Shown here: positions 17,682 to 26,866 of the stretch, in pieces | Position numbering within the stretch: the first letter of the stretch is position 1 | Layout: each line of letters begins with the position of its first letter | Source: Flavobacteriia bacterium | GTDB lineage: Bacteria > Bacteroidota > Bacteroidia > Flavobacteriales_D > Crocinitomicaceae | Length of the DNA: 64,000 bases | Direction of reading: 5' to 3' | Assembly (NCBI GenBank): GCA_947463445.1 | Contig: CANHRS010000001.1 | Location: 48,062 to 112,061 of the forward strand | The notes under the pieces: generated by a model | The model's database searches: none | Told to the model about the DNA's origin: nothing | Seen by the model: only the letters and a program-made list of their open reading frames with translations | Program-made: the position numbers and the translations under genes

Positions 17682-17860
17682 AGCAAAAAAAAATTCTGAC
17701 AATAAAATACTAACGCAGTTAATGCAAGAATAGTATATGCTAAACACCTGTTTTTGAAATTTATAAACATATAAATAAAAGTTTCGAAAAAAAAACACGA
17801 AAGTGATTTTAAGTTACGTTATTACATTATTCACATCGCATTTATTCATTCTTAAATTAT

Positions 17861-18952
17861 ATGGCCATGAACAAGATCCTATTGGTGACCAGTATGTTTT
17901 TTTGTCTCACATTTCAAACATTAGCAGACGTTTCAACATGGACAAAATTCAGAATAGCTTGGAATTACTCCCACAATCATTTCGAGCGTAGTTCAGAGCT
18001 AGCTAAAAAAGCACTTCGTTCAGACGGAAAAAACGGATTTGTGCATTATTGTTTAGGCATGAGTTTATATCAAACCAACGGCATTCAAACAAAGTCAATT
18101 AGTTTACTCGATAAAATACTTGGGCATTTAAATTCGGCTATACAACACAAAGATTCACGGATTCAAACCATGATGATTGCGGATACCATTGCCTTACGTG
18201 CACTGAAAGAAAAGGCTATGGAGGTTACAAAAAGTGAATTTGTTAAGTTTCCGAGTAAAAGTTTAAAGCGTGTACAAACCATGATTGCGATTTATGGAGA
18301 TTCAGTAGCGATTTACAAAGAATTTGAAGTAGTAAGAGCGGAAGTAGAAAAAAGACAAGCAGAATTCGCCAAAAAACTGGCAGAACAAACCCTAAATAAA
18401 AACAGACAAAAGGACTTAAAATCACTCGAAAAGTCAAGCACTACAATTTATACTATAGAAAAAACGAGTTTGAAAAACTTTAACGATACCTTGGAAAACT
18501 ATTGTGGAATAGCCCTTACGGTACAACAGAAAAAAGTACTAAAAACAGTACTCAGTTATAACATGATTAGTAGTTATAGCTCAGGGAACAATCCGAAAAT
18601 TATGCAATTTTTTCACCGAACAGGTTTTACTACAATTAAAAACGATGAAGTAAATTGGTGTGCAGCGTTTGTCAATTATTGTATGGAAGAACTTGGGGTA
18701 GCTCACCCAAATTCTCTATTAGCAAAAGATTGGATGAAAGTTGGAATACCTGTGAAAGAACCTCAACCAGGAGACATTGTTGTATTTTGGCGTGGAAAAG
18801 AAAAGGGTTGGCAAGGACACGTGGGATTCTTCATCAAGGCAGATAAAGAAAAAAATATAATCTACGTGTTCGGAGGAAATCAGGATGGTGCTGTTTGTTT
18901 AAAACCGTTTACTACTGAAAAAGTACTTGGTTATAGACGTGTCACTTTGTGA
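17861..18952 (+). CDS. Exported NlpC/P60-CHAP-like peptidase (TIGR02594-type C-terminal domain)
   Basis: 363 residues (a second ATG at 17867 is equally possible). Signal peptide about 1-22. Residues about 25-215 are helical and charged, perhaps a TPR-like or coiled stalk. The C-terminal domain (about 240-363) carries WCAAFVNYCMEELG with the likely catalytic Cys, PQPGDIVVFWRG, GHVGFFI with the likely His, and VFGGNQDGAVCLKPF with a polar third residue, all typical of TIGR02594/CHAP-like cysteine peptidases that cut peptidoglycan stem peptides. Single gene, ended by a strong terminator shared with the convergent aspS. Confidence 0.78.
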   Translation: MAMNKILLVTSMFFCLTFQTLADVSTWTKFRIAWNYSHNHFERSSELAKKALRSDGKNGFVHYCLGMSLYQTNGIQTKSISLLDKILGHLNSAIQHKDSRIQTMMIADTIALRALKEKAMEVTKSEFVKFPSKSLKRVQTMIAIYGDSVAIYKEFEVVRAEVEKRQAEFAKKLAEQTLNKNRQKDLKSLEKSSTTIYTIEKTSLKNFNDTLENYCGIALTVQQKKVLKTVLSYNMISSYSSGNNPKIMQFFHRTGFTTIKNDEVNWCAAFVNYCMEELGVAHPNSLLAKDWMKVGIPVKEPQPGDIVVFWRGKEKGWQGHVGFFIKADKEKNIIYVFGGNQDGAVCLKPFTTEKVLGYRRVTL

Positions 18953-18956
18953 AAAA

Positions 18957-18991
18957 TTCCTCTTGTAGTGTGTTACAAACTACAAGAGGAA
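18957..18991. terminator. Bidirectional terminator between the peptidase gene and aspS
   Basis: Perfect 13-bp stem TTCCTCTTGTAGT (18957-18969) with ACTACAAGAGGAA (18979-18991) and a 9-base loop, located between two convergent genes (stops at 18952 and 19009). Confidence 0.8.
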
Positions 18992-19008
18992 TAAATAGAT
19001 AGCTTAAC

Positions 19009-20760
19009 TTATAAAGTACTTACTCGAATTGCAAGTTCTTGTAATTGTTTATCATCTAAAGTCGATGGAGCATCAATCATGACATCACGACCTTTGTTGT
19101 TTTTCGGGAATGCGATGTAGTCACGAATTGAGTCAGAGCCACCCATAGTTGCTACCAAACGGTCTAAACCAAATGCTAAACCTCCGTGTGGCGGCGCACC
19201 ATATTCAAATGCTTTTAGTAAGAACCCGAATTGTTTTTGCGCTTCTTCCGGCGTGAAACCTAACAATTCGAACATACGTTCTTGTAACGCACGGTCGTGA
19301 ATACGAATGGATCCACCTCCAAGTTCAACCCCATTCATTGCTAGATCGTATGCATTTGCTCTCACTTTTCCTGGATCCGTATCAATCAACGCGAAATCTT
19401 CTGGTTTTGGAGAAGTAAATGGGTGGTGCATTGCATGGTAACGTTCGTTTTCTTCATCCCATTCTAACAACGGGAAGTCCATTACCCATAATGGTTTGAA
19501 TACATTTGGATTACGTAAACCTAATTCATTCCCCATGTGTAAACGCAACTCATTCATTTGTTTGCGTGTTTTTTCTAGGCCACCACACAGTACTAATAAC
19601 AAATCACCTGCTTGCATGTTTGCTCTTTCAGCCCACAAAGCCAATTCTTCTTGACTATAGAATTTATCTACGGAAGATTTCAAGGAACCATCTGCATTGT
19701 ATTTTAAATAGATTAGACCAGTTGCTCCAATTTGCGGACGTTTTACCCAATCTGTCAATGCATCTAATTGTTTACGCGTATATTCCGAACAATCTTTCGC
19801 ATTAATAGCAATGACTGTTTCTGCATTATCGAAAACAACAAATCCTTTATTTTGCACTAAATCTGTCAAGTAAACAAATTCTAAATCAAAGCGAATGTCT
19901 GGTTTATCAGAACCATATTTCTCCATGGCATCCGCATAGGTCATGCGAGGGAAATCCCCTGCAAAAGTTACCCCTTTCACTTCTTGGAAAACGTGTTTCA
20001 CCAAACCTTCAAACATATTTAATATGTCTTCTTGTTCTACAAACGCCATTTCACAATCGATTTGGGTAAATTCAGGTTGACGATCCGCACGTAAATCTTC
20101 ATCACGGAAACATTTAACAATTTGATAGTAACGATCAAAACCTGAAACCATTAATAATTGTTTGAATGTTTGTGGAGATTGTGGTAAAGCATAAAACTCC
20201 CCCGCATTCATACGACTTGGAACTACAAAATCACGAGCACCTTCTGGCGTAGATTTAATTAAATAAGGAGTTTCAACATCTAAGAAATCATTTTTATCTA
20301 AGTATTTACGTGTTTCTAAAGCCACACGATTTCTCAATCGTAATTTTTCTTGTACTGGTCCACGACGTAAATCTAAGTAACGGAATTGTGCACGAAGTTC
20401 TTCCCCACCATCTGTTTCATCTTCAATCGTAAAAGGGGGAGTAACAGAGGCATTAAGAATCGTTAACTTAGTAACTAAAATTTCAATTTCACCTGTTGGA
20501 ATATTTTTATTTTTGCTAGAACGTTCGATTACAGTTCCTTCTACTTGAATTACAAACTCACGACCCAATTTTCTTGCTTGCAGGCAAAGTGTCTCGTTTT
20601 CTTCCAAATTGAATGCTAATTGGGTGATTCCATAGCGATCGCGAAGATCTACAAAGGTCATCCCTCCAAGATCACGTGAACGTTGAACCCATCCAGAAAG
20701 GGTTACAGTTTGATTATTATTTTCAAGGCGAAGTTCGCCACAAGTATGTGTTCTATACAT
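19009..20760 (-). CDS. aspS: Aspartate-tRNA ligase
   Basis: 583 residues, bacterial-type length. It charges tRNA-Asp. The N-terminal OB-fold anticodon domain (about 1-105; [20 protein letters not shown]) precedes class II motifs: motif 2 around [19 protein letters not shown] (about 208-226) and motif 3 [16 protein letters not shown] (about 525-540). The inserted GAD domain of bacterial AspRS lies about 300-410. Monocistronic by layout, with a -7 box at 20780-20787. Confidence 0.97.
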   Translation of the reverse strand: MYRTHTCGELRLENNNQTVTLSGWVQRSRDLGGMTFVDLRDRYGITQLAFNLEENETLCLQARKLGREFVIQVEGTVIERSSKNKNIPTGEIEILVTKLTILNASVTPPFTIEDETDGGEELRAQFRYLDLRRGPVQEKLRLRNRVALETRKYLDKNDFLDVETPYLIKSTPEGARDFVVPSRMNAGEFYALPQSPQTFKQLLMVSGFDRYYQIVKCFRDEDLRADRQPEFTQIDCEMAFVEQEDILNMFEGLVKHVFQEVKGVTFAGDFPRMTYADAMEKYGSDKPDIRFDLEFVYLTDLVQNKGFVVFDNAETVIAINAKDCSEYTRKQLDALTDWVKRPQIGATGLIYLKYNADGSLKSSVDKFYSQEELALWAERANMQAGDLLLVLCGGLEKTRKQMNELRLHMGNELGLRNPNVFKPLWVMDFPLLEWDEENERYHAMHHPFTSPKPEDFALIDTDPGKVRANAYDLAMNGVELGGGSIRIHDRALQERMFELLGFTPEEAQKQFGFLLKAFEYGAPPHGGLAFGLDRLVATMGGSDSIRDYIAFPKNNKGRDVMIDAPSTLDDKQLQELAIRVSTL

Positions 20761-20779
20761 AGGAGTAAAATTTGAAGAA

Positions 20780-20787
20780 CAAAGATA
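20780..20787 (-). promoter_or_regulatory. -7 box (TATCTTTG) of aspS
   Basis: The minus strand reads TATCTTTG 19 nt upstream of the aspS ATG. Confidence 0.5.
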
Positions 20788-20941
20788 AAAAAAAGGAGTG
20801 CAAAACAGATCATTAAATGAATAACTAAGTCAAAAACAAAATAGTCACTTAAATACGAATAAGAAAATAAATGTAATTGTGTTTATCTATTTAAATATTT
20901 GATTATTTTATGTATATTTAATTTACAAAAAAGTATCAATT

Positions 20942-21217
20942 ATGTATTCCATTTGCGTAAAAGGTAAAGTGTTTCGTCCTGTAGTAGTTACTGAAAATCA
21001 CGTAATCTTAAAGTATAAACTAGAAAATTATAGTAATGTAATTTTCCCAGAAAAAGAAATACCAATTTTCATCAATTTACGGGAAGCAAATATCGCCGTA
21101 GATAACGCTTTAGAAATAGTGGAGGAAAAATTCGGAAAGGAGATAGAATTATACCTCCAATTTCCGACGTTTGGTCCTATCTATAAAGTGGATATGCTAG
21201 AAAGTAAGTTATTCTAA
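20942..21217 (+). CDS. Small protein of unknown function
   Basis: 91 residues, not recognised. No signal peptide or membrane segment. It is mixed-charge with a regular pattern (VKGKVFRPVVVTENHVILKY, then a helix NIAVDNALEIVEEKFGKEIE), so it looks like a small folded cytosolic alpha/beta protein. It is convergent with the nuclease gene, with 8 nt between the stops. A near-consensus -7 box (TATATTTA) lies about 25 nt before the ATG, which supports it as a real gene. Confidence 0.55.
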   Translation: MYSICVKGKVFRPVVVTENHVILKYKLENYSNVIFPEKEIPIFINLREANIAVDNALEIVEEKFGKEIELYLQFPTFGPIYKVDMLESKLF

Positions 21218-21225
21218 ATCAAGAT

Positions 21226-24060
21226 TTAAACACAATAGCTACAGTAATTTACAAATTGTTTTGTATGTGTAAACGCTTGATTTTCATCGTATATCTCTTC
21301 TAAAATTTGACCTAATACATCCGGGAAAAGTTCAATCATTTCCGCTATAGAAACAGATTGTGTAAATAATTCAAACGGACTGTTTTTAATATTCACTAAG
21401 GAAATAATAGCACTACTTTTTGGAATACGATGGAAACGCTTGAAATACAAGAAACAATAGAGCATTAACTGAAAAAAGTGTTTAGAATTTTTTGAAGAAT
21501 CTACCAAATATGCAATTTTATCTTCCGCTTTTTTCAATTCTTTCCCTACATCTTTGACATCTACTTTCCCTGTTTTATAATCCCAAATATAGATTTCATC
21601 GTTTAATTCATCTACCCGATCAATTACTCCTTTTAAGGTAATTTCTTTCGGTTGACCAAAAACTTGTACTGTAATTTTTTCTTCCATTTTTTCCTCTAAG
21701 GCTAAAATACGAACTCCTATATTATTCAATTCTAATACCCGTTTTCTTTCAAATGCAAAAAAACGTTTTGTCAGCTCTAAAGCCATCGTAAAACTTAAAT
21801 AATTTTTACCCTTCGAAAAAGCCTCTGCATCCCCATTAAAATGCATACTAAACTGTTTGCGCATTTCGAGTGGATATGCTACAATCATTCGGTCAATATC
21901 CTCTACTAAAATCTTAGGTGGAATTGTCTTTTTCTCTATACCATGCTTATCTTTCATTGAAAATGGCAGATATAATTCTTCCAAAACAGCATGCACAAAA
22001 GTACCAAGCTGATTACTTTCAATGGATTCCTCTACTTTCTCTTCTTCACCAAAACGTAGTACATATTTATAATAAAAATCAAGCGGACAAGTAAAATATG
22101 TTTTTAGTGCACTAGCAGAGATCCCAGTACGTAATAATTGGTCTAATTTTAAAACTAAATCACTCGTTTTATCTATAGATTTAATTGTCGTAATCTGTTG
22201 ATTTGATTCAAGTGTGTAGAATTTTTTGGTAAAATTTATTTTCGATGAAAACTTGGTTAATTCCAATTCTAATTGCAATAAATAACGACTAGGTTCGTTC
22301 GAGTTTACTCCTTCCATGGAAGAAGAATAAGTGATATACATTTCCGAACAAACATGCAAAAGTCGATAAAAATGATGTGCAAATAAACCTTGTTTATCGC
22401 GCGGCAAAGGTAAACCAACGTGTTGTCTTAAATCCATTGGTATTAATGTTTGAATAGGATTAGTAGGTGGCATCTTACCTTCATTCATTCCAACTATTAA
22501 AATAGTTTCAAAATCCAACAATCTCGTTTCTAAGAGCCCCATAATCTGCAGTCCACCAATAGGATTCCCATAAAAAGCCATCGCATCTCTCGTCCATTCT
22601 TGATTAAATAAATTTTTAAATGTATGGATGGACATTTTTGGAAAATTTTCCGATATACAATTTTGAAAATCTATGATTGCCTGATCAAATCCATGTATTA
22701 GTGTTTTTTCATACAAATATTTTTTATCTAAAAAACCGAAAAGTGTTTCATTAAATTTTCGGATAAGAGTTAATGCATGTTTCCAATCATTTTTCCAAGG
22801 TACATAGAGTAATTCCAAAAGCGCATCCAAACGCGGTGAAATTTGCACCTTATGCACTTGTTGAAAGATGGTATTAAATTTCCGCATATTTTGTTCCTTA
22901 TCATGAATAAGTTTTTCCTCCTCTTTCGATAATAAAGCAATAATAAATGGATGATTCCAAAAAGCTAATAAGTCCTTGTGGTAAATAACTACTCGTTGGT
23001 GTTTCAATATTCCTTCTTGTATTTTAAACAAAAGATCTACCCACGTTCTAACAGAACTATTTTTAAGTGGTAAACCAAGCGTAATATTTGCTTCTCCAAC
23101 ATTGGAAGGAATAGAATTAATTAAAGGAACAATTAAACTTTCATCGGCTAATAAAACGAGTGATTTAGCAATTTTTTCTGGAGAAAAAGAAGCTAAAAGT
23201 GAACCTATTGCTTTTACTTGTCCGGTAGACTGCGAGCAGGAAATCAATTGTATATTCTTTTCTTCGGAACCAATTGCATTGCTTATAAACATAGGATTTT
23301 TAATTCCTAAATAATTAGTTGTACTTCGAATAAATGCACCCGCTTCGTGGTGTTTATCCTCAAAATAATAGGCGTCTGCATCGACTAACATATGACCTCT
23401 ACCTAGCTGTTGTAACTGTTTGACGATTTGTTTTTCAGCTAAAGACATCGCATTAAATCCACAAAAAAGAAAATGAGCATTTGTATTTTTAGTAAAAACC
23501 CTATCTATATTTTCAGATAATTCCCGATAGGACTTACCACCATATGTAGCATTTTTAGTAGTAAGTACAGCGTTAAACTCTTGGTAATATCCTGGAAGGC
23601 GCTCCCAAAATTCCATAAATCGTTTTTGACGTTCTGATAATTGCATCCCTTCCCCAAAACTCCAATTTTCGATCTCTTTAATATCCTTTAAATTCCGAAA
23701 TAAATAGGTAGAATCAATCAAGTAACGCTCCATCTCATCAAAATCTGACAATAAAATGTTTCCCCATGTCATAAATTCATCAAAAACAGCATCAATCGCT
23801 TCTTTCCCCTGTTTTGTATGTACCTCAAACAAGGTTAATAGCAAACGTGTTTTATTTAAAATTGTAGCTTGCGTATGTTGCTTCACCCATTGATTAATCG
23901 TCAATATAGTTGGCGAGAAAACAGGCTGTTGGTACGCTTCAAATAATGCTTGTTGCACATATTGTTTTGCGCGCTCCGAAGGAAGGATAATTATCCAATC
24001 CTCCAGTAGCACGGAAGAATCCTTAACATATGCAGCTATTTTGTCTACAAATTTCACCAT
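21226..24060 (-). CDS. AddB-like PD-(D/E)XK nuclease/inactivated helicase
   Basis: 944 residues. The N-terminal two thirds resemble the inactivated helicase part of AddB/RexB-like proteins (WIIILPSERAKQYVQQALFE, GLLETRLLDFETILIVGMNEGKMP). The C-terminal nuclease domain has TCPLDFYYKYVLRF (about 685-700), LGTFVHAVLEELY, the catalytic EIYIWDYKTGKVD (about 842-854) and FFQLMLYCFLYFKR. It would work with an AddA-type helicase in recombination repair; no such partner is in the window. Oddity: the family's C-terminal Fe-S motif is expected as C..C.FK..C, but here the protein stops just after NYCSYCV, so the last cysteine is missing (see findings). Confidence 0.85.
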   Translation of the reverse strand: MVKFVDKIAAYVKDSSVLLEDWIIILPSERAKQYVQQALFEAYQQPVFSPTILTINQWVKQHTQATILNKTRLLLTLFEVHTKQGKEAIDAVFDEFMTWGNILLSDFDEMERYLIDSTYLFRNLKDIKEIENWSFGEGMQLSERQKRFMEFWERLPGYYQEFNAVLTTKNATYGGKSYRELSENIDRVFTKNTNAHFLFCGFNAMSLAEKQIVKQLQQLGRGHMLVDADAYYFEDKHHEAGAFIRSTTNYLGIKNPMFISNAIGSEEKNIQLISCSQSTGQVKAIGSLLASFSPEKIAKSLVLLADESLIVPLINSIPSNVGEANITLGLPLKNSSVRTWVDLLFKIQEGILKHQRVVIYHKDLLAFWNHPFIIALLSKEEEKLIHDKEQNMRKFNTIFQQVHKVQISPRLDALLELLYVPWKNDWKHALTLIRKFNETLFGFLDKKYLYEKTLIHGFDQAIIDFQNCISENFPKMSIHTFKNLFNQEWTRDAMAFYGNPIGGLQIMGLLETRLLDFETILIVGMNEGKMPPTNPIQTLIPMDLRQHVGLPLPRDKQGLFAHHFYRLLHVCSEMYITYSSSMEGVNSNEPSRYLLQLELELTKFSSKINFTKKFYTLESNQQITTIKSIDKTSDLVLKLDQLLRTGISASALKTYFTCPLDFYYKYVLRFGEEEKVEESIESNQLGTFVHAVLEELYLPFSMKDKHGIEKKTIPPKILVEDIDRMIVAYPLEMRKQFSMHFNGDAEAFSKGKNYLSFTMALELTKRFFAFERKRVLELNNIGVRILALEEKMEEKITVQVFGQPKEITLKGVIDRVDELNDEIYIWDYKTGKVDVKDVGKELKKAEDKIAYLVDSSKNSKHFFQLMLYCFLYFKRFHRIPKSSAIISLVNIKNSPFELFTQSVSIAEMIELFPDVLGQILEEIYDENQAFTHTKQFVNYCSYCV

Positions 24061-24129
24061 AACGTTTTTATTATGTAGCTAAATTACATAGGATATTAGA
24101 TACAAACTTGTTTAATTCGCAAGTAACTT

Positions 24130-24137
24130 TATTTTTG
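24130..24137 (+). promoter_or_regulatory. -7 box (TATTTTTG) that sets the start of the next gene
   Basis: TATTTTTG matches TAnnTTTG. An in-frame TTG at 24108 lies upstream of it, so translation should start downstream, most simply at the GTG at 24150. Confidence 0.4.
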
Positions 24138-24149
24138 CATAAAAAAATT

Positions 24150-25052
24150 GTGCGTCAGAACTTCCAAATTTTATGCTTCATTTTGGTAATTACTTTCAAA
24201 GTAAAAGGTCAACTCATCAACAACAATCTAGGGAGAGCATTTGAAGAACAACCTTTTTTTAACGCAAAAGAAATTAAACAAAAAAAAATAAAGGAAATTC
24301 GATGTGCCTATTTTGAAAAAAAAACGGGCGATATCATGCGTCAGCTCAACAAAAAATCGATCTATTGTTTTAATGAAATAGGATATTTAATTTACGTGTT
24401 TGAAATTGAGGGCAGAGGAAAAAAAGCAGATACCACTTATTTCGAATACAAATACACTCCCAAAGGGTTAGTAAAGTTATTTAGGAAAGGTAATAAACCC
24501 GATTTTACGTCCATACTATATACATATGATACGGAAGGGCATGTCATTAAAGAAGAATTATTCCAAGATATTTTACTAAATAAGCATTTAGTTAATGCCG
24601 AATTTAAACAAGATAGCCTCATCAATTATGAAACTATGCGGTATAAAAGCTATACCCACCAATTAAAAAAAATAGTATACAATAGTTATGGAGCACCATA
24701 TCTTGATCACATTACTTTCACGAATGCGGAAGGGCAAATTATTGGAATTGACAAAAAATTAAAAATGACTTCTGAAATAAACGAAACAAAATTCTATTAC
24801 AATAAACAAAAACAAGTAGATAGCTTAGTTAAATTTTCCAGTTTAAATCCATCGGAAACAAAATCCACCCATTTTGTGTACGACGCCAAACAAAATCTAA
24901 CAAGCAAGAAATCATACACGAATAAAAAACTATTTTACAGTACCGAATTTTTATACAACAACAATACCGGTGTTTTATCCTCTAGCATACAACATGAAGA
25001 AGCTTCAAACATACTCTCTATTTCCCGTTTTGAAACGATTTACTTTGATTAA
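24150..25052 (+). CDS. Exported protein of unknown function with YD-like repeats
   Basis: 300 residues from the GTG at 24150; this start gives a signal-peptide-like N-terminus (VRQNFQILCFILVITFKVKGQ, first residue Met). The body has recurring segments of the form 'Y.Y...G.......' such as YFEYKYTPKGLVKLF, LYTYDTEGHVIKEEL, FYYNKQKQVDSLVKF and HFVYDAKQNLTSKKSY, about 30-40 residues apart, which resemble degenerate RHS/YD beta-strand repeats found in many Bacteroidota secreted proteins. Function unknown. It is divergent from the nuclease gene. Confidence 0.6.
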   Translation: MRQNFQILCFILVITFKVKGQLINNNLGRAFEEQPFFNAKEIKQKKIKEIRCAYFEKKTGDIMRQLNKKSIYCFNEIGYLIYVFEIEGRGKKADTTYFEYKYTPKGLVKLFRKGNKPDFTSILYTYDTEGHVIKEELFQDILLNKHLVNAEFKQDSLINYETMRYKSYTHQLKKIVYNSYGAPYLDHITFTNAEGQIIGIDKKLKMTSEINETKFYYNKQKQVDSLVKFSSLNPSETKSTHFVYDAKQNLTSKKSYTNKKLFYSTEFLYNNNTGVLSSSIQHEEASNILSISRFETIYFD

Positions 25053-25098
25053 TAGCTATTTCTTCAACCAAATTATGCCATAAATAACATGGTTGGTG

Positions 25099-25106
25099 TA
25101 TCTTTG
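25099..25106 (+). promoter_or_regulatory. -7 box (TATCTTTG) of rluB
   Basis: TATCTTTG ends 17 nt before the rluB ATG at 25124. Confidence 0.5.
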
Positions 25107-25123
25107 TAAAAATTCTGCTCGCG

Positions 25124-26077
25124 ATGAACACAAGAAAAACAGGAAAAGGCGATTCCTTCTCCAAATTTAAAGACAAAAAAAAATCAGTTAAAGTTTCCAA
25201 TCCTTCTAAAGGAAAACCAACATTTAAAGGAAAACCTGCTGCAAATTCTACAGTAATAACTCCACGTACAGATTCTGAATCAACTACAGAATCTACTGGT
25301 GAAAAGAAAAGATTCTTCCCACAAAAAGAACGTGTGCGCAAAGGAGATCCGATGCCTACATTTAATGAAAACGAAATTCGATTAAATAAATTTTTATCGA
25401 ACGCTGGAGTTGCCTCTCGCCGTGAAGCCGATGTATTGATCGGATCAGGAGTAGTGAGTGTAAACGATGTGATCGTATTGGAAATGGGCTATAAAATCAA
25501 GCCGGGTGATGTTGTAAAATATGATGGTCAAACCATTAATGCAGAACCTAAACGGTATGTCCTATTAAATAAACCGAAAGATTTTATAACTACTATGGAT
25601 GATCCATTAGGTAGAAAAACGGTTATGTCCTTGGTACGCAAAGCTTGTAAAGAACGTATCTACCCTGTAGGACGCTTAGATAGAGATACAACTGGCGTAT
25701 TATTGTTTACCAACGATGGTGATTTAGCAAAAAAATTAACCCATCCACGATACAACGCTTCTAAAATATACCATGTAGAATTGAATAAAGCAGTTTTGAT
25801 GGAAGATGTAGAGAAACTTCGCAAAGGTATTGTGCTAGAGGATGGAAAAATTGCATGTGATAAGGCTGAATTTATTCCAAACACTGGAAGTAGAGAAGTT
25901 GGTGTTGAAATTCACTCTGGTAAAAACCGTATCGTTCGACGTATGTTTGAAGCCTTAGGGTATACTGTTGTAAAACTTGACCGTGTACAATTTGCTAGTC
26001 TTACAAAAAAAGATTTACCAAGAGGATTTTATAGACATTTAACTGAAAAAGAGGTTGCCTTTTTAAAAATGAGTTAA
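25124..26077 (+). CDS. rluB: Ribosomal large-subunit pseudouridine synthase B family (RsuA/RluB)
   Basis: 317 residues. A basic, low-complexity N-terminal extension (about 1-80, rich in Lys/Ser/Pro), common in Bacteroidota homologues, precedes an S4 domain (IRLNKFLSNAGVASRREADVL, here 20+ residues described in parts: IRLNKFLSNAG and VASRREADVL, about 86-106) and the catalytic domain with PVGRLDRDTTGVLLFTNDG (about 183-201; the catalytic Asp is in GRLD). It pseudouridylates 23S rRNA. The downstream gene starts directly after the stop codon. Confidence 0.92.
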   Translation: MNTRKTGKGDSFSKFKDKKKSVKVSNPSKGKPTFKGKPAANSTVITPRTDSESTTESTGEKKRFFPQKERVRKGDPMPTFNENEIRLNKFLSNAGVASRREADVLIGSGVVSVNDVIVLEMGYKIKPGDVVKYDGQTINAEPKRYVLLNKPKDFITTMDDPLGRKTVMSLVRKACKERIYPVGRLDRDTTGVLLFTNDGDLAKKLTHPRYNASKIYHVELNKAVLMEDVEKLRKGIVLEDGKIACDKAEFIPNTGSREVGVEIHSGKNRIVRRMFEALGYTVVKLDRVQFASLTKKDLPRGFYRHLTEKEVAFLKMS

Positions 26078-26749
26078 ATGATTCGGTATTGCTTGGTATG
26101 CTTTTGGTTGTGCATGCACGTATTCCAACTACAAGCGCAAGTACAAACCCTACACAATACACTTGCGAAGGGAACCTTACAAATTACAGGTGGACTGCAC
26201 TATCCAAAATTATCCAATCAATCATATGTTAGGTCCAATAATTTGTCATTTGGTATACATTATTGTTTTAAACACCACTACACGATTGGTTTAGAGTCAA
26301 ATTTGGCTTCGTGGAAATATACATTTAATTCACCAGAGGCCACGTGGACAAGTCAAAATGTATTGGCAGGAATCAGTCTACAACGAAATGATTTATTATA
26401 CAAAACAAAATTAGGTAAATTTAAAATTTCATCGCTTCTTGGAATAAGTAGCGGTGGTATCTTTTCAACGGATAGATTAACGGAGCAAAATCAAACTAAA
26501 AAAAGCACTTTTGGACACACAGGATTTTATGTAGCAAGCGCGGCTGGACTAAGGTTTGAATTCATGCGAAGAGTATTTATAGAAGTAAAAGAATCAGGAG
26601 GTTACATATTTAAAAATAACGTAAAACTACGATTAAACAACCAAAATAAAATCGCATACAATAATTGGTATACAGAAACACACATAAAACTAGGTATATT
26701 TTTATTTATCAACACATTAGATAAATGTGGAACTTGTCCTAAATGGTAA
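26078..26749 (+). CDS. Exported protein of unknown function, possibly an outer-membrane barrel
   Basis: 223 residues; the ATG follows the rluB stop with no spacer, so the two are coupled. Signal peptide MIRYCLVCFWLCMHVFQLQA. The body alternates short polar and aromatic strands (LSFGIHYCFKHHYTIGLESNLA, described as LSFGIHYCF and YTIGLESNLA), ending in a strand with aromatic residues (THIKLGIFLFINTL) and then CGTCPKW. This resembles a small outer-membrane beta-barrel of Bacteroidota, but no family was recognised. Confidence 0.6.
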   Translation: MIRYCLVCFWLCMHVFQLQAQVQTLHNTLAKGTLQITGGLHYPKLSNQSYVRSNNLSFGIHYCFKHHYTIGLESNLASWKYTFNSPEATWTSQNVLAGISLQRNDLLYKTKLGKFKISSLLGISSGGIFSTDRLTEQNQTKKSTFGHTGFYVASAAGLRFEFMRRVFIEVKESGGYIFKNNVKLRLNNQNKIAYNNWYTETHIKLGIFLFINTLDKCGTCPKW

Positions 26750-26866
26750 ATTACAGCAAGACAGTTTTAGAAATATTAGATTAGACATAAAAATGTGGGT
26801 AAAAAAACTTGCTACTTGCAAAATAAAGCCTTAAACTTGTACCTCTAAAACTGCACAAATAGGTTT

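Noticed and set aside
17682..17798. Longer start for the lysozyme-like protein
   Set aside because: It would place a Phe/Tyr-rich, non-signal sequence before a perfect signal peptide.
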